The notes beneath the pieces are model-generated. The model saw only the letters and a list, made by a program, of their open reading frames with translations, searched no databases and had not been told where the DNA came from. The position numbers were made by a program, and so were the translations under genes. A stretch of DNA of 64,000 nt, taken from positions 62,001 to 126,000 of the forward strand of contig JAKZAN010000057.1 in assembly GCA_023053545.1 (NCBI GenBank). Reading direction: 5' to 3'. The first letter of the stretch is position 1. Each line of letters opens with the position of its first letter. Shown here piece by piece: positions 24,524 to 35,811 of the stretch. This DNA is from Lepidurus packardi (taxonomy: Eukaryota > Arthropoda > Branchiopoda > Notostraca > Triopsidae).

Positions 24524-25465
24524 CATTCGAGTTATTCTTTTCGTCGAAGCATTTAACGTCGAAGTCGGCTATTACTAGGTGTTGTAGTAAGAATGAATCA
24601 GGGTTTTTGAGGTTATTTCTTGTTTCTGACGTATGTGCTTTTTTCATTTAAATGACCTCTTATACCTCGGCTATTAACAGCTTCTTGTATTGAAATTTCA
24701 TTGTTATTACGTCATATAGTGTTTATGGCTTCGAACATTTCCATATAAGGAAGGCCGTTCCTTTGCTCAAGTGTACTTTTCGGTTTTTATTTTGACATTT
24801 TCGACATTGTGTAAAGTTTAGGGCTTGTTTGGGACAGGTGACGGAATGTATAATGGCGTCCGGGAGTTTTTTTTTTTTTTTTGTTGATTAAATCCAAAAT
24901 GGCTGTGGTATGTGGGATTTGACAGAATTGTTAAGTGCTATAGCGTAAACGGTTTCTCCACAAAATTCTTATGAGATGGATCGGTCTTGTAAGGGGTTCT
25001 CAGTTTTCCCGTCGACTTTTCCACTTTTTGTTACTGATTCCTTGATTCATTTCAGGGCTTCTGCTTGGCTTGTAGGTGTATACCTGTCCAGGCGGTCGAC
25101 AGTAGGCACCTTTCTCTCTCCGAGCAGGTGTGTGACTTGTGTCTCGGCTGCTTCGGTGCGAAGTATCTTAATACCGTACTTTCCAGGAGCAGCTGGATAG
25201 TATATTATCCTAATCCGGCGTTAGGGGGTCACCGGTCAGTTTTAGTGATGGGAATAGAGCACGCCCCCCAAATGGAAAGTCTCTCCTTTTGTGCAGGAAC
25301 TCCCTAAACCCCCAACCCTATACAAAATTTCAATACCAATTATTTAAATTTCAATACCAAAAATAATTTCAATTTGGAGTACCATTTAGCCAATCATTTT
25401 CATTCTCCGCCGATCCCTATGAATGTCTTTGATTTCCACTCGTCCCACGGTAGTCCAACCTCTCC
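24524..25465. other. Unassigned non-coding region
   Basis: No gene supported. A T-rich run lies near 24868-24884. Open frames at 24976-25307 lack recognisable domains. Confidence 0.4.
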
Positions 25466-25702
25466 TCACGGTAGTTCAACCTCCATGCGTGGTCGTTCTT
25501 TTTGGGCTGGCTTTCTTATGGGACGTGCATCTGGTGCGGTTTCCACTTCCTCTCGTTCCGCGGACGGTCCGACTTCGAAGGGGTATAGCTTTATAATCGG
25601 TCTGTTAGTAATTCCGCCTGTAGTCCTCAATTCAGCGGCTCGGGTTAATCCATCTCTACCCGGGAGTAGTTTGGTGATTACTATTGTCGCGACGCTGTTG
25701 TA
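25466..25702 (-). pseudogene. BEL/Pao retrotransposon Pol C terminus (DUF5641-like) fragment
   Basis: The minus-strand frame reads ATIVITKLLPGRDGLTRAAE, then LRTTGGITNRPIIKLYPFE. This matches the pattern 'W.(x)I..l.PG.DG..R...vRt..g...RPi.Kl..l' at the C-terminal end of BEL/Pao polyproteins. The frame is not open upstream and the rest of Pol is absent, so this is a fragment. The stop is at 25466-25468. Confidence 0.6.
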
Positions 25703-25985
25703 GAGAAGACCAAAGAAAGGATGGTTTGGACTTACCTATAGTAGACAACTTCAGGCAAGGAATAAGAGAAATTGCGGTCATCCAAGAAGTAGGCTTTTAT
25801 TTAACCGCGACCCAACACCACTTGACAACAAAAACGACAGGATCGGAGCGAACCAAGTTACTCTTGTGTGATAACATGCAAACGAGCGTAACCAACGGTT
25901 ACTGAGGAAGGTGGAATACAAGTTCCTCGAGAGTTTGCCCGTATCCCCTTTGTATACGCCCCACACATTGGAGAAAACAACATAT

Positions 25986-26396
25986 TGTCACGGCTATATT
26001 TCGCATTGCTTGCTTTTTCTCACGCTTCGCTTTACTTATTTAGTTAAGATCAGCGTAACACCAGAGGATCCATCCGCCTGTGTACCGGATTACGCGTCCT
26101 GTACGGATACACCAGGCAGGATGGATCCCTGAGAGTGAGGATGATGTTTTCAGTTAACCAAGTCAGTTGGTTAGAGAGTTGAAGTACTAGAGGGTAGTCT
26201 GTTAGTTGGAGGGTAAAAGGGTAGACTCTCCTAGTAGTGTGTTAGGCAGTAGTCCTCTGTTTTTTTCATGTAGTGTTTTCGTCCACCTAGCTTTACCCCT
26301 GTAATCCTCACGAATACAGTTCTATAAATCCACCTTTCCCGAACATCACTCTAATCCCTTGCTAGATTGATGCCCTGGCAAAATTAGACCGTGACA
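25986..26396 (+). mobile_element. Probable solo or orphan LTR (411 bp)
   Basis: Bounded by TGTCACGG and CCGTGACA, a perfect 8-bp terminal inverted repeat beginning TG and ending CA as expected for an LTR. Two bases after its end, 26399-26417 reads TGGTGCATCGACCGGGAAG, which looks like a tRNA primer-binding site beginning TGG. I found no second LTR and no flanking target duplication. BEL/Pao debris lies next to it, but the orientation of that Pol fragment does not fit a simple single insertion. Confidence 0.5.
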
Positions 26397-26780
26397 ATTG
26401 GTGCATCGACCGGGAAGTAAATTCTCAGGTCTTACTGTCAAAAGTTGGGATAAAGATCCAACCTCTGATAAAGTGTGGAAGTTAACTTGCGTTAACTTGA
26501 AGGTAGTTGTAGTTGCTAAAGCATCAGAAATACCTTGGAGGAATTCGATATTGATCATCGAATTAGTTGGATAATTCGGAAATTGTGCTTCCGTAATTCC
26601 AACGGTATACGCCAATTTCTTAGCGTCTACGCGACGAAGACTTAAGGGATGATAACCTAACAGATTTTGGTTAGGCTGCAGGGGACCATATGTGATGGAT
26701 GATACGTATGGGCCTGGGGGTTCAACGCTTAAGGCGTGTCTAATGGCCTCGGCGGAAACGCCTAGGCATGGGATCTCCTA
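26397..26780 (-). pseudogene. Unidentified coding remnant antisense to the LTR
   Basis: On the minus strand a frame of roughly 120 codons runs from a stop near 26779 down to the LTR edge with ordinary protein-like composition (PYVSSITYGPLQPNQNLLG; LAYTVGITEAQFPNYPTNS; SEVGSLSQLLTVRPENLLPG). I do not recognise it. It could be gag-like, a captured gene or a virus-derived fragment. It overlaps the putative primer-binding site, so at least one of the two readings is misleading. Confidence 0.35.
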
Positions 26781-26991
26781 GTAGAGATTGTGGCGTGAGT
26801 TGTTAACGCCGGGGGTGGTGGCTCTAATGGCGTTTTCCTTTGGGAACACTGAGTGCATTTTTAGTGCTGCCCCAGTTTCCGAGTTTTCGCCACTGGGGCG
26901 TCACAGCGCCCCAGCCAGTGCCAAAAGGCAGTTCCCAAAGGAAGACGGCTAGTGCAACGGTCCTCCTCTGTTTTCCTGCTTGTTTGTAAAC

Positions 26992-27859
26992 ATGGCTGCT
27001 TCAGCTTCTACGTCTTTTTTGTTTGAAGACTTTGTGAGGAACGAGGAGGGCATTCCGGTTCCGAACGGGTCAGAATTTCTCTGCACGGTTACAGTGGACG
27101 GTACTTTTGTATTACCTTAATTTATAATTGTTGTTTCGATATTGTGAATAAGCTATTTAATTTAATTCAGGACAAATTCAAGTCCGGTCTCTCCAAAGAC
27201 AACTCTTGGTTGACATCGGTGTTCTAGAGCCTGAAACGGAGGAAGATTCTCTACCTGCTGCTTCTACGCAAAACACACGAAATGACTGGACCGAAGGAGA
27301 GACTCGTTTCCTTCTCCAAAAGTACCATGAGTACATGGATGAAATTGGTCCCTTGAAGAAATTCAAAAACAAGAAGGCGATGTGGGGAAGAATATCGGAA
27401 GATCTCGCTGTTATTTCGTCGTCCAAATCTAATGCGCAATGCGAGAATAGATACAAAACCCTCATGAAGCGAAAGAAGGGAGCTCTTGATTTAAATAAAA
27501 GGAGCGGAAACACCAGGACCTCTGTAGAATACGAAGACGAGCTAAGCAAGATTGCCTCGCTGGACGACTCGATAGAGCCTGAGATAAGAAGGGGAGTTGG
27601 CATTGTCGCCCACAAGGAAACTGTCTCGCAGAAGGAAGACGCTACGGAGAAACAAACGGTTCCGTCCCCCAACACGAGCGCAAATTCTGACGAGGAGCCT
27701 GAAAGAAAGAAAACGAAGTATTCAACAGTTCAAAACTTACTATTGGAATTTCACAAGGAAAAGCAAGAGTCCAACCGGAAGAAAGAAGAGATGAAGGATA
27801 AGCGCCATAAAGAGCGTCTGGAATTGATTAAATCCCTTTTGGAGAAACAAGCTGCGTGA
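26992..27859 (+). CDS. Harbinger-associated Myb/SANT-like DNA-binding protein
   Basis: Two exons, 26992-27100 and 27171-27859, give 265 residues. The N terminus is MAASASTSFLFEDFVRNEEG. The trihelix/MADF-like SANT domain spans about residues 75-150 (NDWTEGETRFLLQKYHEYMD, MWGRISEDLAVISSSKSNAQ, CENRYKTLMKRKK). The C terminus is a charged coiled coil (FHKEKQESNRKKEEMKDKR) typical of these proteins. In Harbinger elements this partner protein is needed for nuclear import of the transposase and for binding element ends (family knowledge). No stops or frameshifts, which suggests recent activity. Confidence 0.85.
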
Positions 27860-28214
27860 ATTTTTTGGCCCGGTTCGCAATTCTAATTTTTACCAGTACT
27901 CAAATCTTAACTCTGTGATTTTCACTGCCTTGTAAGATGACTGCCAAAATTCTCAGTGATTCAATGTTACCTCAGTGTTATAACTAAGTCATCGTTTATC
28001 AAACCAATGTCATGTTTATCCAAGAAACGTTAAGATCTCATCCAGGTAAATTTGTATTCCGGAATGTACGTAAAGTTAGTAAAACTGTCAGTGAGTTCTG
28101 AAAATGGGAGGCAAAGTTGTTACGTTTTCAATACAATTTTTGCGAAATTTTCGTTTAATGAAAAATAGTTTTTTTTTTTTTTTTTACCACAAGATATGCA
28201 GATTTCAATCTGTC
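27860..28214. other. Spacer between the two Harbinger genes
   Basis: Convergent 3' ends. A run of 18 T lies near 28169-28187. No other gene. Confidence 0.5.
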
Positions 28215-29557
28215 TTAACTAGCCATTTGTATGGCTAGGCGCTCCCGCTTTGCTTCTCCGCGGAGTCGCGTTTCGGCTTCTCGCCCGCTTGCTTGAGGGC
28301 AATCTTCTCCGGCAGGGTTGTTTTCTTCGGGGACAGTATCGAACTCAATGTCGTTGTTCCGAATACACAAATTATGAAGAACGCAGCAAGAAATAATAAA
28401 CTTAGTTATCTTATCCACACTGTGGAATTCCAGATGCTGAAGTTGCCGGAACCGTTGTTTGAGAATGCCAAAGGCATTCTCAATTAGTACCCTCGTTGAG
28501 CTTAGCTTGCGGTTGAATTGGAGTTTTTCAGGGGTTAAGTTTCCGAAATCTTTGTGTGGCGTCATTAGCCATTCGGACAGTGGGTATGCTGAATCTCCTA
28601 AACTAGAACGTTTTAATATTTTAGTTAATGATTTGAAAGCTTACCAAGTAGATGGTAATCGCCGTTGCAGATAACAGGCAAGTCCTTAGAGATGAAAGAC
28701 ATCTTGTAGATGCGGGCATCATGGATTTTGCTGGGTGTTCCCGTAAAGACGTCGAGAAATGCTCTATTCGCGTCACAGATGCCTTGCATTGTTACGGATA
28801 CCTGGTCGTGGCGATTCACGTAGGTAGACCGTATTTTATGTGCTGGTGTTCTGACGGATATGTAGCTTCCGTCTATGCACCCGAGCACCCCAGGGAATCC
28901 AGCAACCTAATAAATAGCCTCTATTGACTCTTAAAGCGCTAAATAGCAGTACTTACCCTATAAAATTCATCGGCTAGTTTTCGCTTTGCCTCCACAGTAC
29001 TGGGAAAAGATATGTACAGTGGCGCGATGTCCAGCAAAAACTCCATTACTTTGTTTATTTGGCGAAACAGTGATGTCTCGCCAATCCCGAAACGACCAGC
29101 AGTGTCCCGCAGACACGCTTTATTACCTGCAAACCTATAAACTGATTGTTATAATTTATCTAAAGACCCATGAAGTACCATAGGAATGACAAGATGTAAT
29201 TGTCGGCTGAGTTAGGAGGAATACCCCCACGCGTACAACTTTTCGGGTAGAAATCAGAATTATGGAATAACGTGATAAGTTGGTCGCATACCCGCCGAGA
29301 CATTCGGAAGTTCTTCCTGAACTAAAAACGAATAGAGAACTGGATATTATAAACGAATAATCACAAGGTAGCTAGGTTACCTCTTCGTCCGAGTACAAAC
29401 GTATTATGGACCCGTAGTTCCTTATTTTGGGCCTGGGAATTTGATAATCCGCAAGTAAAAAAGCCATTTCATCACTGTCACTGTCACTACTAGAACTTGA
29501 GGACGACATTTCCTCTAAAAGAAGAAAAAGTAACTTTTGTTTTTGTGTTGGGTTCAT
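28215..29557 (-). CDS. PIF/Harbinger transposase (HARBI1-like)
   Basis: Five exons on the minus strand: 29557-29381, 29321-29168, 29126-28957, 28906-28645 and 28597-28215. They give about 381 residues, the usual size. The donor after 29168 (GTCTTT) is unusual but the resulting FLWYFMGNKACLRDTAGRFG fits the family. The N-terminal helix-turn-helix part reads RMSRRVCDQLITLFH. The DDE_4 nuclease motifs are GCIDGSYI (first Asp), GDSAYPL (second Asp) and LIENAFGILKQRF (Glu). The start Met is uncertain: an upstream frame is open to 29584, and a Met at about 29506 would also work. All catalytic residues are present, so the enzyme may be functional. Confidence 0.85.
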
Positions 29558-29785
29558 ATTTGGCGCCAAACCTACCGCTCTCAAACTGTAGCACTGCCGA
29601 AAAAGTCAGAGCTGCAAAAGCTGCCCTTGGCCGCACTTTCCAGTGCGCACCTTCCCAAAGGAATTTGCCCAGTGTCACTGAACTTGCTCTCGCTTCCCAA
29701 AGGAAAACGCAAAGTGCACTCAGTGGATGAAAGTTCAGCACTAGGGCTCCCAAAGGAAAACGCCATAAGTCACCGTAGTAGCCTC

Positions 29786-30135
29786 CGAAACCATTAATGA
29801 TTTCGTCTGGCAATGCGGGGAAGTCTGGGAACAAATGTTGTTTGGTGGATGTCACCACTGTTCCTAGTGAGCGAGTAGTATAGGTACCACCATTACTGCC
29901 ACCTCCATTACTGCCGCACCAATAGGAAGCCTCCATTTCTCCCAAGCCCCGCCCCTTTTATGGCTGCACCAATAGGATGCCTTCATTTCTCCCCTAGTCC
30001 CCGCCCTGACGCCTGCGCAGTATGGTTTGACAACACCTAGTTTCTAGCGTTTCCGCCACTTTCACGTTGGCGCTGTCCTCACAATTGAGCAGCTCTCGTG
30101 TCGACAACAGTGTCCTCCGCAAACAAACTTAATTA
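29786..30135. other. Flank between Harbinger element and minisatellite
   Basis: Contains the short imperfect repeat cctccatt(a/t)ct..c..caataggatgcc around 29895-29985. No gene seen. Confidence 0.4.
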
Positions 30136-30370
30136 CCATTAAAGTTAAAGACACTTTTTCGGACTCGACATTAAAGTTAAAGACACTTTTTCAGGATTAC
30201 CATTAATGTTAAAAGACACTTTTTCAGATTCGACATTAAAGTTAAGGACACTTTTTCGAGAATAGACATTAAAGTTAAAGACACTTTTTCAGAATCAACA
30301 TTAAAGTTAAGGACACTTTTTCGAGAATAGACATTAAAGTTAAAGACACTTTTCGAGATTCATCATTTAA
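30136..30370 (+). repeat. 33-bp minisatellite, left part (split by transposon)
   Basis: Repeats of acattaaagttaaagacacttttt with a variable spacer, about seven units. The array resumes in the same orientation at 55782, after the Kolobok element. The last four bases, TTAA at 30367-30370, are the target-site duplication. Confidence 0.9.
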
Positions 30371-30883
30371 AGGGGGAGTAAGGTTTCAAAATGAAAAAAT
30401 ATATGTTATAGAAGAGACCAAACTACATGTTCTGGCTGAAGAACCCCTATGTCAATTATGCATATTAACCGAGTAATTAATTATTTAGCGGTTTTAGCCC
30501 CGCCCCTTTCCGCCAAAATTCAAATTTTCCTATCCTTATAACATTGGCGGACAGTTGGCCGGAGGCCTAGCGACTTTACCTATGAACGCATTGAAAATCG
30601 ATCCCGGTTCTCATAGGGACCGTACCGTGACCTTTCTTTTGAATGCTTAAGCAGTTTTTTACGCGCTTTGGTTACTTCACAAACTTAATCACAAAAAACC
30701 ACTTTTTCTTCGCGCCACGACGGGAACGTTCCGTTCTGTGGCTCAACGAACGTCAACGCCGCGAGCGTGGAGCTCACAACCTGTGTCAGGATAGCCTGCC
30801 GGACTAACATATTGGGGAGAGCTAGGCTAAGAAGCCTTGGAACGCGTGTTATCCAAAGTCGACATTCCAAAGCGTGGTCTTGT
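30371..30883 (+). repeat. Left terminal inverted repeat of Kolobok element
   Basis: Reverse complement of 55264-55777 with very few differences, for example one base indel in ttat(t)agaagag. Identity stops sharply at 30883/55264, where tgtatacg meets tgtcgcg. Confidence 0.9.
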
Positions 30884-30946
30884 ATACGTGCTGACTATTC
30901 GCTTGTTTAGTTTATTAGTTTGTGTCTTCATAAGCTTTGAATTAAA

Positions 30947-31728
30947 ATGAGTGATAACGATAGTGTTTCAAGCGATTCTTCGGATTCAGAATCCATGTAC
31001 ACTATTGCTCAAGAGGCTTTCACTAATACGGATTTTGACCCGTATGCAAGTGACCCATTGCCCATTGCTATTCCAGCTTGTGATTCTAAGGAACCTGGTA
31101 TGCGCTAAATTCACGATAATTTCTGTAAAGCCTTTTCTAAATTTGAGCTCTAGAAGTTAGTCATGATGTGCTAGGCGACCAAGGTGAACCATTCCCAGAC
31201 CGAAATGGGACACTAGATTGGTGCTCCTGTTTACATTGCCGGCATATGCCTACAAACCTGGAGAATCGCTGCTGTCGGGAATTGTTTACTGATAGGCAGT
31301 TAGATTTTCTGCACGAAAGTATTCAAAGACTTTGCTTTTAGGCTTGATTATCTTATATTCTTTGTAGGTAACCTAACATGCCTTAGCCTATGTTCAGAGT
31401 TTCAAGAAACCACACTAACTGAATCGGTCCTAAGAGTGGGTCTAATTGCGCAATCTAGAATAATGGTCGAACCTCTAGATTTTAACCCGTCAAATAAGTA
31501 TAATAGCAAACTTTTTCAGACAAGTCCACAAAGCATTTTCGTCTTGTTTCTTGAAGATCTCTCAGATTCATGGCATACTGCAACTTTACCTATTGGATGT
31601 GTGGAAAGTTAGGAAGAAAAGTGCGCAAGGTAGTTCCTGCTTGCTGCTGCCTAGCTATTAGAGAGAAATACCCCGAAGGCAATGGAATTTATGTGCCGTT
31701 TGCTGAAGCACAACCGGTAGACATGTAA
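30947..31728 (+). CDS. P2X7-intracellular-domain-like zinc protein of the Kolobok element
   Basis: Four exons (30947-31097, 31154-31318, 31368-31497, 31557-31728) splice in phase to 205 residues. It begins MSDNDSVSSDSSDSES. The core holds GTLDWCSCLHCRHMPTNLEN, then CCRE, then FTYWMCGKLGRKVRKVVPAC and IREKYPEGNGIYVPF. This is the cysteine-rich 'ballast' zinc-binding pattern of the P2X7 receptor C terminus (WC.C..C..MPT..E..CC; Y..W..G.LG...R...P.C....IR..yP...G.Y..F). The channel part is absent. Genes of this type are widespread in animal repeats, often near THAP/Kolobok transposases. Their role in transposition is unknown. Exon 4's acceptor was chosen by frame. Confidence 0.75.
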
Positions 31729-32473
31729 GGCTGCGTTCCCCACCGACGTTGAGTTAGCGTAACCCGGGTTGGCGTTAACACGTGTTTCCATTTGTACATA
31801 AGATAAGTAACCCGAGTTAGAATTGGTATCTACTTTAATCATAGATTGCTACTTGAAATAGTTTAATTGGACTGCATCACCTAACATCACCCTAGAATTT
31901 TGTTGGCAACAACAACACAAGGAAACCCAACAACATTGATGCCCATTGAAGCCCAAAAACAACACAAGGAGAAACCGCATCCGAGATTTGTTATGGACGA
32001 AAACGTTACGTTTACAAGCTAGCATGGATCTTTTTATCTACTGTCCCCCAACTTGATCTCTTCCTTTTTTATTCAGCCGTAGCTTTCTAAACAAAAACGG
32101 TTAATTTAGTTATAGTTTTTCAGTAAGAAACACTTTTTATTCCACACAACCGAGGCGAAAACGAAGCTATGTAAATAAGCACAGCCTAAGATTTGCTAAT
32201 TTACTCTTGGCTGCCCCAAACCCAAGTGTATAGCAAGGAAAGAAAACGTATAAATAGAGCCAGTTTCTTCGAATTGATTTGTTGACTTGATTTATTGACT
32301 TAGAACGGAATTTCGGAACTAGGTATTGAATATTTACATACATATATACATCTCGTCCTCGTTTATGTACAATCCCGTCCGCGATGTTCTACGGCAGGTG
32401 GCTAGCCTACACGGTTTAGACAATCTGATTGGTTGAAATTATCTATGTAATGTGATTTGAGCTTACCAAGTAA
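31729..32473. other. Spacer between convergent Kolobok genes
   Basis: 3' flanks of the P2X7-like and transposase genes. No gene seen. Confidence 0.5.
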
Positions 32474-35123
32474 CTAAATATCGTCGTCGCTGTCGGTGAC
32501 GGCGTCTTCAACCCTTGGGTACCGTGTCATTTCCTCCAAGCTCCGAATGAGATCTTCTTTCTTTGGGGCAGGTGTTCTAGCGATGTTTCGCGGCAAGGGT
32601 TCGGGAGCGGGCTTCGCGTCTCCATTCACGGCTGATCTAACAATATTAGCCATTAGCTCGTCTACGTATGCAAAGTCCTTTTTCTCGTAAACTCTCCTAG
32701 CCATCCAATGTTTTGTGGTCTTTCTGTGCTCGATGTGATAGAGCAAGTTCCCAGACTGGTCTTTTGCCTGGGACCGACCAACATTGCGATTATGGTCTAT
32801 CGCTGCTAGCTCTCGGCGCGCAATCATGGCTGGTTTGGTGAAGTGGATCCTCTTGGGTGCCCACTTGAGTGCGGTGCTATGGTGCACCTCAATCTCCCCG
32901 GTATGACAGAAGTGGGTCAAATGCTCCAAATCCTTCAGTAACGTACGATCGAAAACAATCGCACGCAAGGCTTTTAGGGATGGGGAGCCTTCGTCGAGCC
33001 ATGCTCTGGGAGCAGCAGGTATTGGATGTTCGCAGCATTTGAATTTTTTGGCGGTATCCCAAGAGTGTCGGTCAGCCACGTGGTAAACCACGGCTGTCCA
33101 TTTCTCCCTAATAGAGTAGTCAGCCTCTGAAGACTCATAAGTACAAGCAACTTACTTTAGGAGATCCACGTCACCATTGCAGGTCTTCGATGCCCACCAG
33201 AGATGCCGGTTGATACTTTCAATCCAAGGCAGCAAAGCAGCGTTCTCCTTCTTCTTTGCTGCAGCCATCAGACGTTTGCGGATGGATTTCGCAAAGTGCC
33301 AAACATCAAACTGATGTAAGATGCCAGTCTCCTTCGTGATACTACGCATCTGCACTCCGATGGATCGATGTCGATCTGTGGCCACAGCGAAGATGTTTGG
33401 GAGAGCTGGGATGAGTCTATTCATGACTCCCCTAAAACCTACTGGTTCAAGGTTATTCGAGTGAGGAACTTCGTCAGTTTCGTTAACCTGGACCACCTCC
33501 ATATCGACAATTAAGCCTGTAGCTGCGTCCATAACGGTATAAACGCAGTACTTCGCACAGTGCCCTGGCGAGTCACATTGTCCATCGCCAACAAGCACCA
33601 GTTTCGAGCTAGCTCGTAAAACAGATTTTACTCCGTCTACTTCATTAACCCAAAACCGATGGATGGCGGGGAAAATGAGGTCTGACTGACACTCGAATAG
33701 TGAACTCCTATTCAGCTGAGGAAGGTGAAGGGCATTGGACAAGTTAGCGTGGCTCGAATAAGAAGAGCCGCTCATTAGCACGGCAGCCGGGATCAGAAGG
33801 TTCCCGGCTGCTCGCCTGCTAGTGCCGATACGGGGCTGCGAATGCCACACGTAAGTATGATGGTTAGCGCACACGAGCTCGCATGTTAGTGAACTACCCT
33901 TCGTGGACTTCTTGACCTCAACTACCAAGGCACCGCACGTCTGGCAACGTCGAAAGAGCTGGTCCAAGCTGGACGAAAAGACGAAGAACTTCCCATCCTG
34001 AACCAAATCGTGCGAAGACTTGATAACCCCTTCTGTCCGATTTTCATCGTTGTCGGAGTCAGACGCCGAAGAAGCGTCCTCCGCTCCACATGGCACAAAA
34101 TCACTGTCAGCGGGTGCTCGATAGGTCTTGCTATCACGAATGCCTCTGGATGTTGAAGGTTGAGCAGGTTGTGCAGCTGAGGGGGGTGACTACGGGGTGA
34201 ATAATTAGAAAACGGACTGGTTCCTACACGTACGTGCAGACACTTACATGGAGCCTTGGACGCTTCTCGTGTGCTGTTCTTGGGTCGAGCGTCTGCGAGA
34301 AAGCGAAAACAGAGGGTACTGCATCAGGACGAAGACGTAATGCACCATTTGGTCCAACTGAAGTTCCAAGGATAAAAATTAGTGCGGGTAAGAAGAAAAC
34401 GAACTTTGTGTCTTATAGAGACACCTTGCAAGCAAGCAAGCAAACTTGCACACACCAACGACCACAAGACAATTTCCAACCGAAAAATGAGTTGTAACAG
34501 GCAGGAATTGAAACGAAGTAAGCGAGACAAAAATACCAGTAAAGTAAAGGCATTCGAAGGATTTTATGAGGTGCGATTGAGTCTGGTGAAAGTGTGGTTG
34601 TCGCGCATGAGAAACAAGAATCACGAAGTGTCACGACGATAAGCAAGGCTTTCGTAGATTGTTTTGATGTTTGACATACCTTTGCAAGCTATAGGCTGCA
34701 ACTATCAACAGCTATACTTGGACTGAAATTAAGTGTCGCAAATTGGCAACTACTGGCGTTTACGTAATTACAATGTTATAGAGTGACGTTTGGTGTAACT
34801 TTCTCAGACAGAGAACCCATATTTTGTACCCGTTGCCAATTAAATTGCATTATTATGTAATTTATCATATATTATTTATCGAACTATCATTTTAGTTCTA
34901 CCTATAAGCGAGTATTATGCTTACGAAAGTAATCTGCCGACCGAAAGTGTTTGCAGCAAATACGGATTGTTTTGGGCTGGAACGTATCCGCTCTTCTGAG
35001 TTTGTGCAACCATAATGCGTACAGAGCGGGCTTCTTAGCTTTGGTTACCTCATGAATAGTGACCTTACATTCACCGTTACCACTGTCACGGTTCTTGCAA
35101 TTAAGTGCCGAACAACCACCCAT
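32474..35123 (-). CDS. Kolobok-type transposase with N-terminal THAP zinc finger
   Basis: Four minus-strand exons, 35123-34925, 34357-34248, 34189-33156 and 33107-32474, splice in phase to 658 residues. The THAP domain spans exons 1-2: MGGCSALNC, then TIRICCKHFRSADYF joined to LGPNGALRLRPDAVPSVF. A zinc-ribbon-like CQTCGALVVE lies near residue 165. The nuclease core contains VLVGDGQCDSPGHCAKYC (first Asp region), AVATDRHRSIGVQMR (second Asp region), HQFDVWHFAKSIRKRL, and in the last exon EKWTAVVYHVADRHSWD. The frame is uninterrupted, so the protein could be active. Intron 1 is 567 bp, longer than usual here. A further 5'-UTR intron seems to end just before the ATG (ttttgtag). The Helentron insertion lies in that intron. 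The Kolobok name rests on THAP plus DDE plus TTAA. Confidence 0.8.
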
Positions 35124-35162
35124 ATCGGAAAGCTACAAAATAAGGTGATTAAAACTATGAAC

Positions 35163-35811
35163 AACAAGACCACAGGTTGGACTGCCGAATAAGCTGTGAC
35201 AACGGAATGTTAGTAGTGGTGAACGTGGGTAGGTGGCTGTTCTGGGTTCGTCTGTTGGTGGTCTGTTGTGGTCGATTTTGAAATGTGTAGAGGTTTTTAG
35301 CTGTGCCAGTCTATGATTTTTATTTACTGTTGATTTTTAAAGAAACGGCTTTGTTTGATGTCATGTCATTATTATGGCATTAATTATGGTATTCTGTAAG
35401 TCCTAAAACTATTTGATATAGAGCAGAAAACGGACTTGACTGATAGGAGAAAAGATGGTTAGTAAAAATATGAAATGTTATCAAGTTATATGTATCAAAG
35501 CATTTATCAATAGATATTAAGTTGTATCAAAATTTATCAGAAATGCGAATTAAAATGCGAACCAAATGCGAAACGATAACGAACTGAAATTGCATGTTTT
35601 TTTTTTTTTTTTTATTGGCATGTTTTAATGGTTTGCTTTTTAGCTGTGATTTTTATTAATGTTATTAGCTGTGATTATAATATCAGAAGACATTTGCGTT
35701 ATTGGTAGATATATATTTTGTAAGTTTTTCGCTAATACAGTGAATTCACTATTACATGCAATGCAAATACAAATCTAGGTTATTTAGAATAAAAATGTTG
35801 ACAAAACAATA
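35163..35811. other. Helentron A 3' non-coding region
   Basis: Contains the 3' terminus and, near 35171-35187, an imperfect ccacaggttggactgcc stem. A run of T lies at 35600-35618. No gene. Confidence 0.5.
35299..35316 (+). repeat. Inverted copy of the Helentron 5' end inside Helentron A
   Basis: AGCTGTGCCAGTCTATGA, identical to the first 18 bases of Helentron B read in its coding direction from 55074, but in opposite orientation and 136 bp inside the 3' end of A. Confidence 0.8.

Larger units (their letters stand above)
26815..29785. mobile_element. PIF/Harbinger DNA transposon with both genes open
   Basis: Contains a Myb/SANT-like gene (+) and a DDE_4 transposase gene (-) in convergent arrangement, the standard Harbinger layout. 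The ends share an inverted tggcgttttcctttggga (26828-26846 and the complement near 29746-29763). Further subterminal copies of ttcccaaaggaa lie near 26932, 29655 and 29697. The exact outermost bases and the 3-bp target duplication could not be fixed, so the borders are approximate. Confidence 0.8.

Noticed and set aside
30136-30370. Regular short repeats resembling a CRISPR array
   Set aside because: Spacers are not unique, the genome is eukaryotic and the array is a simple minisatellite split by a transposon.
30685-30870. 61-aa ORF present at both 30685-30870 (-) and 55277-55462 (+)
   Set aside because: It is within the terminal inverted repeats of the Kolobok element, which explains the duplicate; nothing suggests translation.
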